DNA of 64,000 nucleotides. It comes from Calidihabitans tengchongensis. Lineage in GTDB: Bacteria > Sysuimicrobiota > Sysuimicrobiia > Sysuimicrobiales > Kaftiobacteriaceae. Every line of letters starts with the position of its first letter. The first letter of the stretch is position 1. The notes under the pieces were generated by a model. It worked only from the letters and a program-made list of their open reading frames with translations. It did no database searches and was not told the DNA's origin. The translations under genes and the position numbers were made by a program. Below, piece after piece: positions 26,050 through 33,831 of this stretch. The stretch is taken from contig JAVKIE010000005.1 in NCBI GenBank assembly GCA_031459615.1, positions 147,212 through 211,211 on the forward strand, in the 5' to 3' direction.

Positions 26050-27165
26050 CTACCCGTACACGCGCACCGGGGCCAGGACGTACACGTAGTCGCCGTGGTG
26101 GGTCGGCCGGATCACCCCCGGGCTGAGGGAACCGGTGAGCTCCACGGAAACCTCGTCGGCCTCGATGGCGTTCAGGCAATCCAGCAGGTAGCGGGCATTG
26201 AAGGCGGCCTCGACCACCTCGCCCTCCGCCTCCACCTCCACCTCCTCCCGGGCACGGCCGACCTCGGGCGTATTGGAGGTGATGGTGAGCGTACGGCCCC
26301 GGGCCGCCAGACGCACCACGTTGGCCGAGTCCCGGGCCGTGATGGCTGCCCGGCGCACCGCCCGCAGCAGGCGCTCGGTGCGCGCGCGGATCCGCTGCTT
26401 GACGGCCTGGGCCTCCGGGATCACTTTCTCGTAGTTGGGGAACTGCCCGCTGATGATCCGCGAGAAGACCCGCAGGCCGGGGACAGAGAAGATCACCTGC
26501 GTATCCGCCAGCGCGATCTGCACCTCCGCTTCGACCCCGGCCAGCGCCCTGGACAGTTCCTGCAGCGCCTTGCCCGGGACGATGACCCCCACCTTCTGCC
26601 GGGCCGGGCGCTCCAATACCGTCCTGCGCAACGCCAGGCGCCCGCCATCGGTGGCCACACACCGCCCTTCCTCGCCGTCAAAGACCATGTACACCCCCGT
26701 CAGAAACGGACGGGTTTCATCCGTGGAGACCGCAAAGATCGTCTGGGAGATCATGGTGCGCAGGATCCCCGCGTCAACGGAAGCGACGGGGTCTCCGTCC
26801 ACTCGGGGAAGGGTGGGGAAATCGGCCGGCGGCAGCCCGAGGATTTCAAATTCGCTGGCCTCGCAGGTGATCCGGCACTGAGGCGTCCCTTCCTCCGCCC
26901 GGATCTCCACAGTTGACGCCGGCAACTGCCCCACGATCTCCGCCAGCAACCGCGCCGGCGCCGTTGCCTGACCGCCGTGTCTGACCTCTGCGCCCATCTC
27001 CGCCTGGATCGCCAGTTCCAGATCCGTGGCGGTCATCCGCAGCCGTTCGTGGCCCGTTTCCAGCAGAACATATCCCAGAATGGGCATTGTCGTCCGGGCA
27101 GACACCGCACGGCTGACCAGGCCGACGGTTTTTGCCAGCGCTGTCTGCGCACAGGCTACCCACAT
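26050..27165 (-). CDS. dnaN: DNA polymerase III sliding clamp (beta subunit)
   Basis: Ring-shaped processivity clamp of 371 aa with three clamp domains; recognisable parts include TMPILGYVLLE, ATDLELAIQAEM, FLTGVYMVFDGE, ATDGGRLALRR, ISGQFPNYEKVIP and a C-terminal DYVYVLAPVRV. It starts at an ATG preceded by GGAGGA. It is transcribed from the dnaA-dnaN spacer, or read through from dnaA, and is followed by the S4 gene and recF. Confidence 0.97.
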   Translation of the reverse strand: MWVACAQTALAKTVGLVSRAVSARTTMPILGYVLLETGHERLRMTATDLELAIQAEMGAEVRHGGQATAPARLLAEIVGQLPASTVEIRAEEGTPQCRITCEASEFEILGLPPADFPTLPRVDGDPVASVDAGILRTMISQTIFAVSTDETRPFLTGVYMVFDGEEGRCVATDGGRLALRRTVLERPARQKVGVIVPGKALQELSRALAGVEAEVQIALADTQVIFSVPGLRVFSRIISGQFPNYEKVIPEAQAVKQRIRARTERLLRAVRRAAITARDSANVVRLAARGRTLTITSNTPEVGRAREEVEVEAEGEVVEAAFNARYLLDCLNAIEADEVSVELTGSLSPGVIRPTHHGDYVYVLAPVRVYG

Positions 27166-27353
27166 GAGGAGTCCTCCTAGTTATAATTATTATTTAACTT
27201 CATCGTCATCGTCGTAAGGGTGTGGATTGTGTGGATAGTGCCTCAACCGCGTTCACGATACCAGCAGCGGAGGTCGGGGACAACCTGTGCGAAAAGGGGC
27301 GGCGGATATCCACATGGGAGGGATGGGAAGACACGGTCAGCCGGTTATCCGCA
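27166..27353. other. Candidate oriC element: DnaA boxes and AT-rich segment between dnaA and dnaN
   Basis: The spacer holds the most AT-rich stretch I noticed in the window (27181-27200, TTATAATTATTATTTAACTT), a plausible unwinding element. Four DnaA-box-like 9-mers lie beside it: 27221-27229 (TGTGGATTG), 27230-27238 (TGTGGATAG), 27306-27314 (ATATCCACA) and 27345-27353 (TTATCCGCA, inside the dnaA 3' end). Most differ from TTATCCACA or its complement at one position. The dnaN promoter must lie here too. Confidence 0.72.
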
Positions 27354-28674
27354 GGGTGTCGATGAGTTTGCGCAGCGTGGCGGCAAAATAAGGGTCGCGG
27401 GAAAGGACGGCTTTGACCCGCTCGCAGGCGTGCATCACCGTGGTATGGTCGCGGCCGCCGAACTCCTCGCCGATGCGCGGCAAGGATGCGTCGGTGAGTT
27501 CGCGGGCCAGATACATGGCCACCTGCCGGGGGAAGGCAATGCCCTTGGTCCGCCGTTTGGCCCGCATCTCTTCGACCCGCAGGCCGAAGTGTTCGGCGAC
27601 GACCTTCTGGATCAGCGGGATGGTGACGACGCGGGGAGCGGTGGCCGGGAGCAGCTCTTTGAGGATCTCGGCGGCCAGGTCCACGGTCATGGGGGCGCGG
27701 GTCAGGGTGGCGTAGGCGACCACGCGTACGAGCGCGCCTTCCAGCTCGCGGATGTTGGACTGGATGCGCTGGGCGATGTATTCGGCGACCTCGTCGGGAA
27801 CGTTCATGCCGTCCAGCTCGGCTTTCTTGCGCAGAATGGCGATGCGGGTCTCCAGGTCGGGAGGCTGGATGTCGGCGATCAGACCCCACTCAAAGCGCGA
27901 GCGCAGCCGGTCTTCGAGGGTGGGGATTTCCTTGGGTGGCCGGTCGCTGGTGATGATGATCTGGCGGCTGGCCTCGTGGAGCGTGTTGAACGTGTGGAAG
28001 AACTCTTCCTGGGTGCGTTCCTTGCCGGCGAGGAACTGGATGTCGTCGATGAGGAGCACGTCGACGTTGCGGTACTTGGTCCGGAATTCCAGGGTGCGGT
28101 CGTCGCGGATGGCGTTGATCAGCTCGTTGGTGAACTTCTCGCTGCTGATGTAAGCCACCCGGGTCAGGTGGTGCCTGTGGATGACGTGGTGGCCGATGGC
28201 CTGCAGCAGGTGCGTCTTGCCCAGGCCCACGCCCCCGTAGATGAACAGGGGGTTGTATGCCCGGGCGGGGGCCTCGGCGACGGCCATGGCCGCGGCGTGG
28301 GCGAAGCGGTTCCCCGAGCCGATCACGAAAGTGTCGAAGGTGTACTTGGGCGACAGGGGAAGGCCCTCCGGCATCCGCGGCGCGGAGGCCGGTGGAGCCG
28401 CCGGGGGAGGGGTCGTCTCGGCCACCGTGAGGTGGACGGACACCGGTCGGGCCAGGACCTCCTGCAGGGCGGTGTGGATGAGGCCTGAGAAGCGGGATTC
28501 CACCCACTCCTTGGCCAGGCGGGTAGGGACGGAGAACACGAAGGTGTCGTCGGTCAGGGCCACGGGGACCATGGCCTTGACGAACGACTCGTAACTGGGC
28601 TTGCTCAGCCGGCCCTCGATGCGCCGGAGGGCGGCCTGCCACACGCCCGCTGCGGATGAGGTGTCGACGGCCAT
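27337..28674 (-). CDS. dnaA: Chromosomal replication initiator DnaA
   Basis: AAA+ initiator, 445 aa. An N-terminal domain I (1-75) is followed by a short Pro/Ala-rich linker (about 85-105), then the ATPase with Walker A GGVGLGKTHLLQA, Walker B VLLIDDIQFLAG and sensor SRFEWGL, and the C-terminal helix-turn-helix with DHTTVMHACERV that reads the DnaA box. The linker domain II is unusually short. The gene lies downstream of the ATPase/winged-helix gene on the same strand, 38 nt apart. Confidence 0.98.
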   Translation of the reverse strand: MAVDTSSAAGVWQAALRRIEGRLSKPSYESFVKAMVPVALTDDTFVFSVPTRLAKEWVESRFSGLIHTALQEVLARPVSVHLTVAETTPPPAAPPASAPRMPEGLPLSPKYTFDTFVIGSGNRFAHAAAMAVAEAPARAYNPLFIYGGVGLGKTHLLQAIGHHVIHRHHLTRVAYISSEKFTNELINAIRDDRTLEFRTKYRNVDVLLIDDIQFLAGKERTQEEFFHTFNTLHEASRQIIITSDRPPKEIPTLEDRLRSRFEWGLIADIQPPDLETRIAILRKKAELDGMNVPDEVAEYIAQRIQSNIRELEGALVRVVAYATLTRAPMTVDLAAEILKELLPATAPRVVTIPLIQKVVAEHFGLRVEEMRAKRRTKGIAFPRQVAMYLARELTDASLPRIGEEFGGRDHTTVMHACERVKAVLSRDPYFAATLRKLIDTLRITG

Positions 28675-28712
28675 CGCATACCTCCCCCGAAGTGTCGGCG
28701 CCGCAGGGCGTC

Positions 28713-29492
28713 TCAGGCGGAGAAGACGGCGCCCAGCGCGGCGATGCCTTCCTCGGTCAGCGTGCGGCGCCCGGCGGACTTGTTGTCCACCAGGCGGCGA
28801 CGTTCCAGCATCCGGAGCTCCCGGTAGGCCGTGCTCTGGCTGACGCCGAGCTCCTTGGCGACTGCCGACGGACCGGCGGACCCCAGCTCGGCGATCAGGA
28901 GCAGGACCTTCTTCTGCCGGGGGCTGAGGTCAGGGCCGCGGGCGGGCGCGTCAGGCTCCCGCGCCGGCACCCGGGCACCTTCGGGGTGCGCCGTCAGGGT
29001 GACCACCGTCCCCGCGCCCAGGTTGTCGTCGATGGTGAGGGTTCCGCCCAGCAGGGCCATCTGCTCCCGGGCCAGCGGCAGGCCGGCTCCCACGCCGCGG
29101 ATCAGGCGGCGGAGGTCGGCGGTGGCGGTGGTGAATCCGGGCTGTAATGCTCGCTCCTTGTCGGCGATCCCGGGGCCCCGGTCGGAGACCCGGATCGTGT
29201 TGCCGGAGTCCAGGATGCTGATCACGGCGTCCTGGAAACGCGCGTGCGCCAGATTCTCGACGACCTCCCGCACGGCCACCAGCGGGATCCGACCGCCCAG
29301 GTCCCGGGCCAGGGTGTAGGCGCGGGACGCCGCCTCGCTGACCAGTTCCTCGACATCTTGCGCGCGCACCACCAGCACCCGGGGTGCCGCCAGCGGAGAG
29401 TCGTACACGGCCACGCGAATCTCCGGCAGGCCGCTGTCGCGCGGACCGGCGGTGTCCACCGTCGCTTGCGCCGCCTCCGGCACGGGGGTCAT
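28713..29492 (-). CDS. GHKL ATPase domain fused to a winged helix, upstream of dnaA
   Basis: A 259-aa protein. Residues about 65-168 form a histidine-kinase-type ATP-binding domain: N box REVVENLAHARF (Asn80), G1 box DRGPGI (104-109), and G2 box GVGAGLPLAREQMALLGG (133-150). No phospho-acceptor His domain or membrane segment is present. Residues about 188-259 form a winged helix with ELGVSQSTAYRELRMLERRRLV. It could be an anti-sigma/SpoIIAB-like kinase or an ATP-responsive DNA-binding regulator. The position 38 nt before dnaA suggests co-transcription and a role in initiation control; this is inference. Confidence 0.85.
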   Translation of the reverse strand: MTPVPEAAQATVDTAGPRDSGLPEIRVAVYDSPLAAPRVLVVRAQDVEELVSEAASRAYTLARDLGGRIPLVAVREVVENLAHARFQDAVISILDSGNTIRVSDRGPGIADKERALQPGFTTATADLRRLIRGVGAGLPLAREQMALLGGTLTIDDNLGAGTVVTLTAHPEGARVPAREPDAPARGPDLSPRQKKVLLLIAELGSAGPSAVAKELGVSQSTAYRELRMLERRRLVDNKSAGRRTLTEEGIAALGAVFSA

Positions 29493-30045
29493 CCCGCCGG
29501 GGCGTCCGGGGGCGCGGCGGCCGGAGGCCGCAGGCCACGCGATGTCTGTGATGGAGACGAACTCCGGTGTTGGCCGAAGGAAGGAGAAGTCCTACCGCCG
29601 CCTCCGCCGGGCATGGAGATTTCACGAGAGCCGGTGACCATGCGCCCGATGACCACGCTTGTGGACTTGACGTCCGGGAAGCATCGCGGATTTCTCGCCC
29701 CGGCCTCATCTGTCCTGCCGAACATGGGTGTGGCCCGCCCCTCCAGACGGCACGTCTGACGCGGCCGCCAAGCGATGTCCACAGGGAGTGCCGATGCTGT
29801 GGATATCCGGGAAGGGTGCGCGCGGAGCGGGTGACAAACCGGGCGGGAGCCGCCCGGGAGGGGAGGCAGGCGGGGCCCGCCTCTGGGAAAATTGTGGACA
29901 ACACCCCCCGTTGTCCCCAGGTTACGCACAGCACGGTCATGGGCCCGCCGTTGTTGGGGGGATGGAGAACGTGCTATAGTGGCCACCGCCCCCGACCGCG
30001 CGGACGCGCTGGGGGTGAAACGGTGGCCGTCTACGGAGGTGCGGG
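29493..30045. other. Non-coding divergent region with DnaA-box-like sites
   Basis: 553 bp between the minus-strand ATPase/winged-helix gene and plus-strand rpmH, with no convincing gene. A cluster at 29776-29930 has DnaA-box-like 9-mers: TGTCCACAG (near 29776), TGTGGATAT (29798-29806), TGTGGACAA (29893-29901) and TTACGCACA (near 29922). With the dnaA-dnaN spacer this would form a bipartite origin as in Bacillus. It must also hold the divergent promoters. Between 29520 and 29770 I see nothing further. Confidence 0.6.
29951..29980 (+). promoter_or_regulatory. rpmH operon promoter
   Basis: TTGTTG (29951-29956), an 18-nt spacer and TATAGT (29975-29980) with an extended -10 TGC. Transcription would begin near 29987, about 59 nt before rpmH. 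The same GTGCTATA core appears at the aroF and rpsF promoters. Confidence 0.65.
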
Positions 30046-30183
30046 GTGAAGCGGACCTACCAGCCACGGGTGCGCAAGAGGAAAAGGACACACGGATTCC
30101 GGGCGCGCATGCGGACACCCGGGGGCCGCAACGTCCTGCGCCGGCGGCGCGCCAAGGGCCGGTGGACGCTCGTTCCGCGCTAG
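30046..30183 (+). CDS. rpmH: 50S ribosomal protein L34
   Basis: A 45-aa, very basic protein: KRTYQPRVRKRKRTHGFRARM, then RTPGGRNVLRRRRAKGRWTLVPR, the L34 signature throughout. The GTG start follows ACGGAGGTGCGGG. It is the first gene of the rpmH-rnpA-yidD-yidC-jag-rsmG-parA-parB series to the right of the origin. Confidence 0.96.
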   Translation: MKRTYQPRVRKRKRTHGFRARMRTPGGRNVLRRRRAKGRWTLVPR

Positions 30184-30190
30184 GGCCTGC

Positions 30191-30673
30191 GTGAGGCGGG
30201 CTGCAGTCCGGAAGGCCTTTTTAGGCCGCGTGGTATCCGGGGCGTTTCCCGACCCCCCGCCGGATGTGGAGACCCCGCAGAATTCCCCGGCCGCAGACGC
30301 CGCCCCGGCCAGGGCGAGGCCCCGGCTTGGATCCCTGCGGGGGCGCGCCGAGTTCGAGAAGGTCTACCGGGAGGGCCGCCGGACGGGGGGTACGGACGTG
30401 AGCGTGGTGGTGCGGCCAGGCGGGCACTCGGGGGTGCGCGTGGGCATCGCCGTGGGCCGGTCGGCGGGGGGAGCCGTGCGGCGCAATCGCCTGAGGAGAC
30501 GGGTGCGGGAGGCCCTCCGGCGGCTGGCGGGCCGGATGCGATCCGGATACGATGTGGTGGTGGTGGCTCGCCCGCCGGCAGACCGGCGGCCGTTCCCGCA
30601 GTTGGTGAGCGTCCTGGGCAGGCTGCTGGCGCAGGCCGGAGTGGTGGATGCTGACGGCGGGCCCGACAGGTGA
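30191..30673 (+). CDS. rnpA: Ribonuclease P protein component
   Basis: Protein subunit of RNase P, which matures tRNA 5' ends. The core begins at LGSLRGRAEFEKVYREGRR, and the RNA-binding signature RSAGGAVRRNRLRRRVREALR is present. The frame is open back to a GTG at 30191, 8 bp after rpmH, giving about 46 residues of Pro/Ala-rich extension before the core. A GTG at 30266 would give a shorter form; neither has a clear ribosome-binding site. Long RnpA extensions next to rpmH are known in Thermus. Confidence 0.92.
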   Translation: MRRAAVRKAFLGRVVSGAFPDPPPDVETPQNSPAADAAPARARPRLGSLRGRAEFEKVYREGRRTGGTDVSVVVRPGGHSGVRVGIAVGRSAGGAVRRNRLRRRVREALRRLAGRMRSGYDVVVVARPPADRRPFPQLVSVLGRLLAQAGVVDADGGPDR

Positions 30674-30679
30674 GGGGAC

Positions 30680-30889
30680 GTGACCCGGCTGGTGTTGCTA
30701 CTGATCCGCGCCTACCAGAGGCTGATCTCTCCCCTGCTCCCGCCCAGGTGCCGGTTCTACCCGTCCTGCTCGGCGTATGCCGCCGAGGCCGTTGCGCGGT
30801 ACGGCGCGTGGAGGGGAGGGGTCCTGGCCCTGCGCCGCCTGCTGCGCTGCCACCCGTGGCATCCCGGCGGGTACGACCCCGTCCCGTGA
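30680..30889 (+). CDS. yidD: Membrane protein insertion efficiency factor YidD
   Basis: A 69-aa protein with the family core LLIRAYQRLISPLLPPRCRFYPSCSAYAAEAVARYGA and LLRCHPWHPGGYDPVP. It assists YidC-dependent membrane insertion and normally lies between rnpA and yidC, as here. GTG start, 6 bp after rnpA. Confidence 0.96.
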   Translation: MTRLVLLLIRAYQRLISPLLPPRCRFYPSCSAYAAEAVARYGAWRGGVLALRRLLRCHPWHPGGYDPVP

Positions 30890-30926
30890 GCGCGCGGACA
30901 CTCGCAGGCGAAAGGACAACGCCCCC

Positions 30927-31622
30927 ATGCTGACCCCCATTGCCGACGCCCTGGTCGCCCTGCTGAACGTCTTTCACGGGTGGACGGGAAGCTACGGGTG
31001 GTCCGTCATCCTGCTCACCCTGGCCATCAAGCTCGCCCTGCACCCGCTGACCCGCAAGCAGTTGCGCTCCATGAAGGCCATGCAGGCCCTGGGTCCGCAG
31101 ATGCAGGCGCTGCGGGAGAAGTACCGGGACAACCCGCAGCAGATGAACATCGAGATCATGAATCTGTACCGGTCCCACGGGGTCAACCCGCTGGCCGGCT
31201 GCCTGCCGATGCTGGTCCAGCTGCCGGTCCTGTGGGCCCTGTTCATCGCCCTGAGGCGGCAGGGATTGTTTGGCGGGGAGACGTTCCTGGGAGCGGCCCT
31301 GGACAGGGTTCCCACCTTTGCCGCCATCCGGGAGAGCCCGATCCTCGCGATCTACCCCGTGCTGGTGGGGGCCTCCACCTACCTTCAGCAGAGGCTGACC
31401 GTCACCGACCCCCAGCAGGCGCGCATGTTTGTGTTCATGCCGGTCCTGGTCGCCTGGTTCGCGACCCAGGTCCAGGTCGGGCTCTCGCTGTACTGGATCG
31501 TCTCCACCCTCGCGTACGCCGTCGAGTACCTGCTCATCGTCGGGCGGCCGGGTACCGCGCCCTCTCCGCGCCCGGCCGCCGCGGTTCTCCCCCAGCGCCC
31601 CAGGGGGGTGAAGAAGAAGTGA
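30927..31622 (+). CDS. yidC: Membrane protein insertase YidC/Oxa1
   Basis: Inserts and folds membrane proteins, with or without Sec. The 231-aa length matches the short Gram-positive/Oxa1 form without the large periplasmic domain. The conserved core shows GWSVILLTLAIKLALHPLTRKQLRSMKAMQ (with the groove Arg/Lys region), MNLYRSHGVNPLAGCLPMLVQLPVLWALF, and a final helix LYWIVSTLAYAVEYLLI. There is no lipobox. The C-terminus ends RGVKKK, a basic tail that may touch the ribosome. The stop overlaps the jag ATG. Confidence 0.95.
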   Translation: MLTPIADALVALLNVFHGWTGSYGWSVILLTLAIKLALHPLTRKQLRSMKAMQALGPQMQALREKYRDNPQQMNIEIMNLYRSHGVNPLAGCLPMLVQLPVLWALFIALRRQGLFGGETFLGAALDRVPTFAAIRESPILAIYPVLVGASTYLQQRLTVTDPQQARMFVFMPVLVAWFATQVQVGLSLYWIVSTLAYAVEYLLIVGRPGTAPSPRPAAAVLPQRPRGVKKK

Positions 31623-32266
31623 TGCAGGTGGAGGTCACCGGCCGGACGGTGGAAGAGGCTGTCGCCCGGGCCCTGGAGGAGCTGGGGGTGGAGAGGGAGG
31701 ATGTGGAGGTCGAGGTCCTCGACCCCGGTACCCGAGGGATGCTGGGGCTGGGGGCGAGGGACGCCCGGGTCCGGGTGGCGGTCAAGCCCTCCCCGGCAGC
31801 CGTGGCCCACCAGATGATGGCGCGGCTGATGGACTATCTGGGGGTGGCGGGCACGGTGAGGGCCAGGGAGCAGGACGGCGGCGTGATGGTCACGGTGGAC
31901 GGGGAGCACCTGGGAGCGCTGATCGGGCGGCGGGGGACGACGCTGGAGGCGGTCCAGCTCCTCCTGGGCCTGATGGTGAGCCGCAGGGTGCGGTCTCCTG
32001 TCCGGGTCACCGTGGACGCGGGAGGATACAGGGAGAGGAGGGTACAGGCGCTGCGGGAGCAGGCCCTGCGGGCCGCCGAGCGGGCGGTCAGGGAGGGTCG
32101 GGAAGTTGTCCTCGACCCCATGCCCGCTTCCGACCGGCGGGTGATCCACACCGCCCTCGCCGGGCATCCCGCCGTGACCACCGAAAGCCGCGGCGAGGGG
32201 GAGGCCCGTCGCGTGGTCGTCATTCCCCGAACGGACGCAGACGCTGCCTCCGCCACTGAATCCTGA
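31622..32266 (+). CDS. jag: Jag/KhpB RNA-binding protein
   Basis: A 214-aa protein with three domains: Jag_N (1-50, EVTGRTVEEAVARALEELGV ... GTRGMLGLGARDA), a KH domain (about 75-150, with LIGRRGTTLEAVQLL) and an R3H domain (about 155-214, MPASDRRVIHTALAGHPAVTTESRGEGEARRVVV). KhpB acts with KhpA as a small-RNA or mRNA chaperone affecting cell elongation. It is coupled to yidC by TGATG. Confidence 0.94.
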   Translation: MQVEVTGRTVEEAVARALEELGVEREDVEVEVLDPGTRGMLGLGARDARVRVAVKPSPAAVAHQMMARLMDYLGVAGTVRAREQDGGVMVTVDGEHLGALIGRRGTTLEAVQLLLGLMVSRRVRSPVRVTVDAGGYRERRVQALREQALRAAERAVREGREVVLDPMPASDRRVIHTALAGHPAVTTESRGEGEARRVVVIPRTDADAASATES

Positions 32267-32312
32267 CAGCCCCCTCGGGCGCCGGATACGCGACCTGGCG
32301 GCCGCCGTCGGG

Positions 32313-32978
32313 GTGATTCTGGATGACGGCCAACTCGCGCGCCTGGAACGCTACCTGGATCTTCTCGCAGCCTGGAGTCGCCGGGCGCGCCTGACCGCCG
32401 TCGCCGATCCCGCCGAGGCCGCGCGGGTTCACGTCGCCGACTCCCTGCTGTGCCTGCGCGCGGACATCCCCTTCCAGTCGGCCGTCGTGGACGTCGGCAG
32501 CGGGGCTGGTCTGCCGGGCATTCCCCTGCTGATCGCCCGGCCGGATCTGAGGGTGACATTGGTGGAGCCCTCGCGGAGGAAGGCGGCCTTCTTGGAGATG
32601 GTGTGTGCGGAGCTGGACCTGCCCGCCGAGGTCATCGCCGAACCCTCCGAGGCGGTCGGGCGGGATGCAACCCGGAGGGAAACGTTCGATGTGGCGGTGG
32701 CGCGGGCGGTGGCGCCTCTGCCCGTCCTGGCCGAGCTGCTTCTGCCTCTGATCCGTCCCGGGGGAAAGGCGGTCCTGCTTAAGGGCCCGGCGGCAGGCGA
32801 GGAGGTGGAGCGGTCCCGGAAGGCGCTGGAGGTGCTGGGAGGGGGAAAACCCACCCTCCTGGACGTCTCCATTCCCGGGGGCCCCCGGCGTGTCGTCGTC
32901 ACCGTTCCCAAGGCCCGCCCGACCCCGGACACCTACCCACGCCGCCCGGGCGTGCCGCGGCGCCGTCCTCTGGCGTGA
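32313..32978 (+). CDS. rsmG: 16S rRNA (guanine-N7)-methyltransferase RsmG
   Basis: SAM-dependent methyltransferase acting on G527 of 16S rRNA. It has the SAM-binding loop VVDVGSGAGLPGIPLLIARP, then VEPSRRKAAFLEMVCAELDLP and VARAVAPLPVLAELLLPL. GTG 32313 is the first standard start; homologues usually begin about 20 residues earlier, and the frame is open back to the jag stop (RRIRDLAAAVGVILDD), so a rarer CTG start near 32246 is possible. It is followed by parA, as in Bacillus. Confidence 0.92.
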   Translation: MILDDGQLARLERYLDLLAAWSRRARLTAVADPAEAARVHVADSLLCLRADIPFQSAVVDVGSGAGLPGIPLLIARPDLRVTLVEPSRRKAAFLEMVCAELDLPAEVIAEPSEAVGRDATRRETFDVAVARAVAPLPVLAELLLPLIRPGGKAVLLKGPAAGEEVERSRKALEVLGGGKPTLLDVSIPGGPRRVVVTVPKARPTPDTYPRRPGVPRRRPLA

Positions 32979-33048
32979 GGGGGTCCCGGCTGGTGGAGGG
33001 GGCTGTTCCGGAGGACCGCCAGGGGCGGTACCGAATGTGGGTGTGCAG

Positions 33049-33831
33049 ATGGGACTGGTCGTCGCGGTGGCCAACCAGAAGGGGGGAGTGGGCAAGACCA
33101 CCACTGCCGTCAACGTGGCGGCGGCTCTGGCTCTGGACGGGCTGCGCGTGCTGGTGGTGGACGCCGACCCCCAGGGGCACGCCACGGGCGGCCTGGGGAT
33201 ATCCCGGCCCCTGCCGGCGCCATCCCTGTACGACGTCCTGATCCACGGAGTGTCCCTGTCCTCTGCCCTCGTGCCCTCCCCCGTGAAGGGGGTGGATGTG
33301 GCGCCCTCCAGCCCGGACCTGGCCGGCGCCGAGGTGGAGATGGTGAGCCTGCCGTCACGCGAACTCCGCCTCCGGGATGCGCTGCGGCCCGTGCGGGAGT
33401 GGTACGAGTTCGTGTTCGTGGACTGTCCGCCCTCGCTGGGCCTGCTGACGGTCAACGCCCTCGTGGCCGCGGACGAGGTCATGGTTCCTCTTCAGTGCGA
33501 GTACTACGCGCTGGAGGGTCTGTCGCGCCTGGTGGAAACGGTGGGGCTGGTCCGCCGGCGCCTCCACCCGGAGTTGAGGGTGGGCGGGGTGGTGCTCACC
33601 ATGTTTGACCCGCGAACCGCCCTCGCCAGCCAGGTGGCCGCCGAGGTCCGCCGCCACTTCCCCCGCGAGGTGTACCAGACCGTCATCCCCCGCAGCGTGC
33701 GCCTGGCGGAGGCGCCGTCGTTCGGCCAGCCGGTGGTCACCTACGCTCCCCAGTCCAGTGGGGCTCAGGCATACGTCAGCCTGGCCAGGGAGGTGCGCGC
33801 CCGTGCCGGAATCCCCGCTGCCGTCGCCTGA
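33049..33831 (+). CDS. parA: Chromosome-partitioning ATPase ParA/Soj
   Basis: Deviant Walker A ATPase, 260 aa, with KGGVGKTTTAVN (11-22), Walker A-prime VDADPQGHATGGLG, Walker B FVFVDCPPSLGLLTVNAL and the C-terminal VIPRSVRLAEAPSFGQPV. It is the chromosomal type, without an N-terminal helix-turn-helix, and so the ParB partner for segregation and perhaps DnaA control. The ATG at 33049 is chosen as the conserved start MGLVVAVANQKGG. Confidence 0.96.
   Translation: MGLVVAVANQKGGVGKTTTAVNVAAALALDGLRVLVVDADPQGHATGGLGISRPLPAPSLYDVLIHGVSLSSALVPSPVKGVDVAPSSPDLAGAEVEMVSLPSRELRLRDALRPVREWYEFVFVDCPPSLGLLTVNALVAADEVMVPLQCEYYALEGLSRLVETVGLVRRRLHPELRVGGVVLTMFDPRTALASQVAAEVRRHFPREVYQTVIPRSVRLAEAPSFGQPVVTYAPQSSGAQAYVSLAREVRARAGIPAAVA

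Noticed and set aside
29520..29770. Short open frames between the GHKL/winged-helix gene and rpmH
   Set aside because: They lack ribosome-binding sites and recognisable composition, and lie in a region better explained by origin and promoter function.
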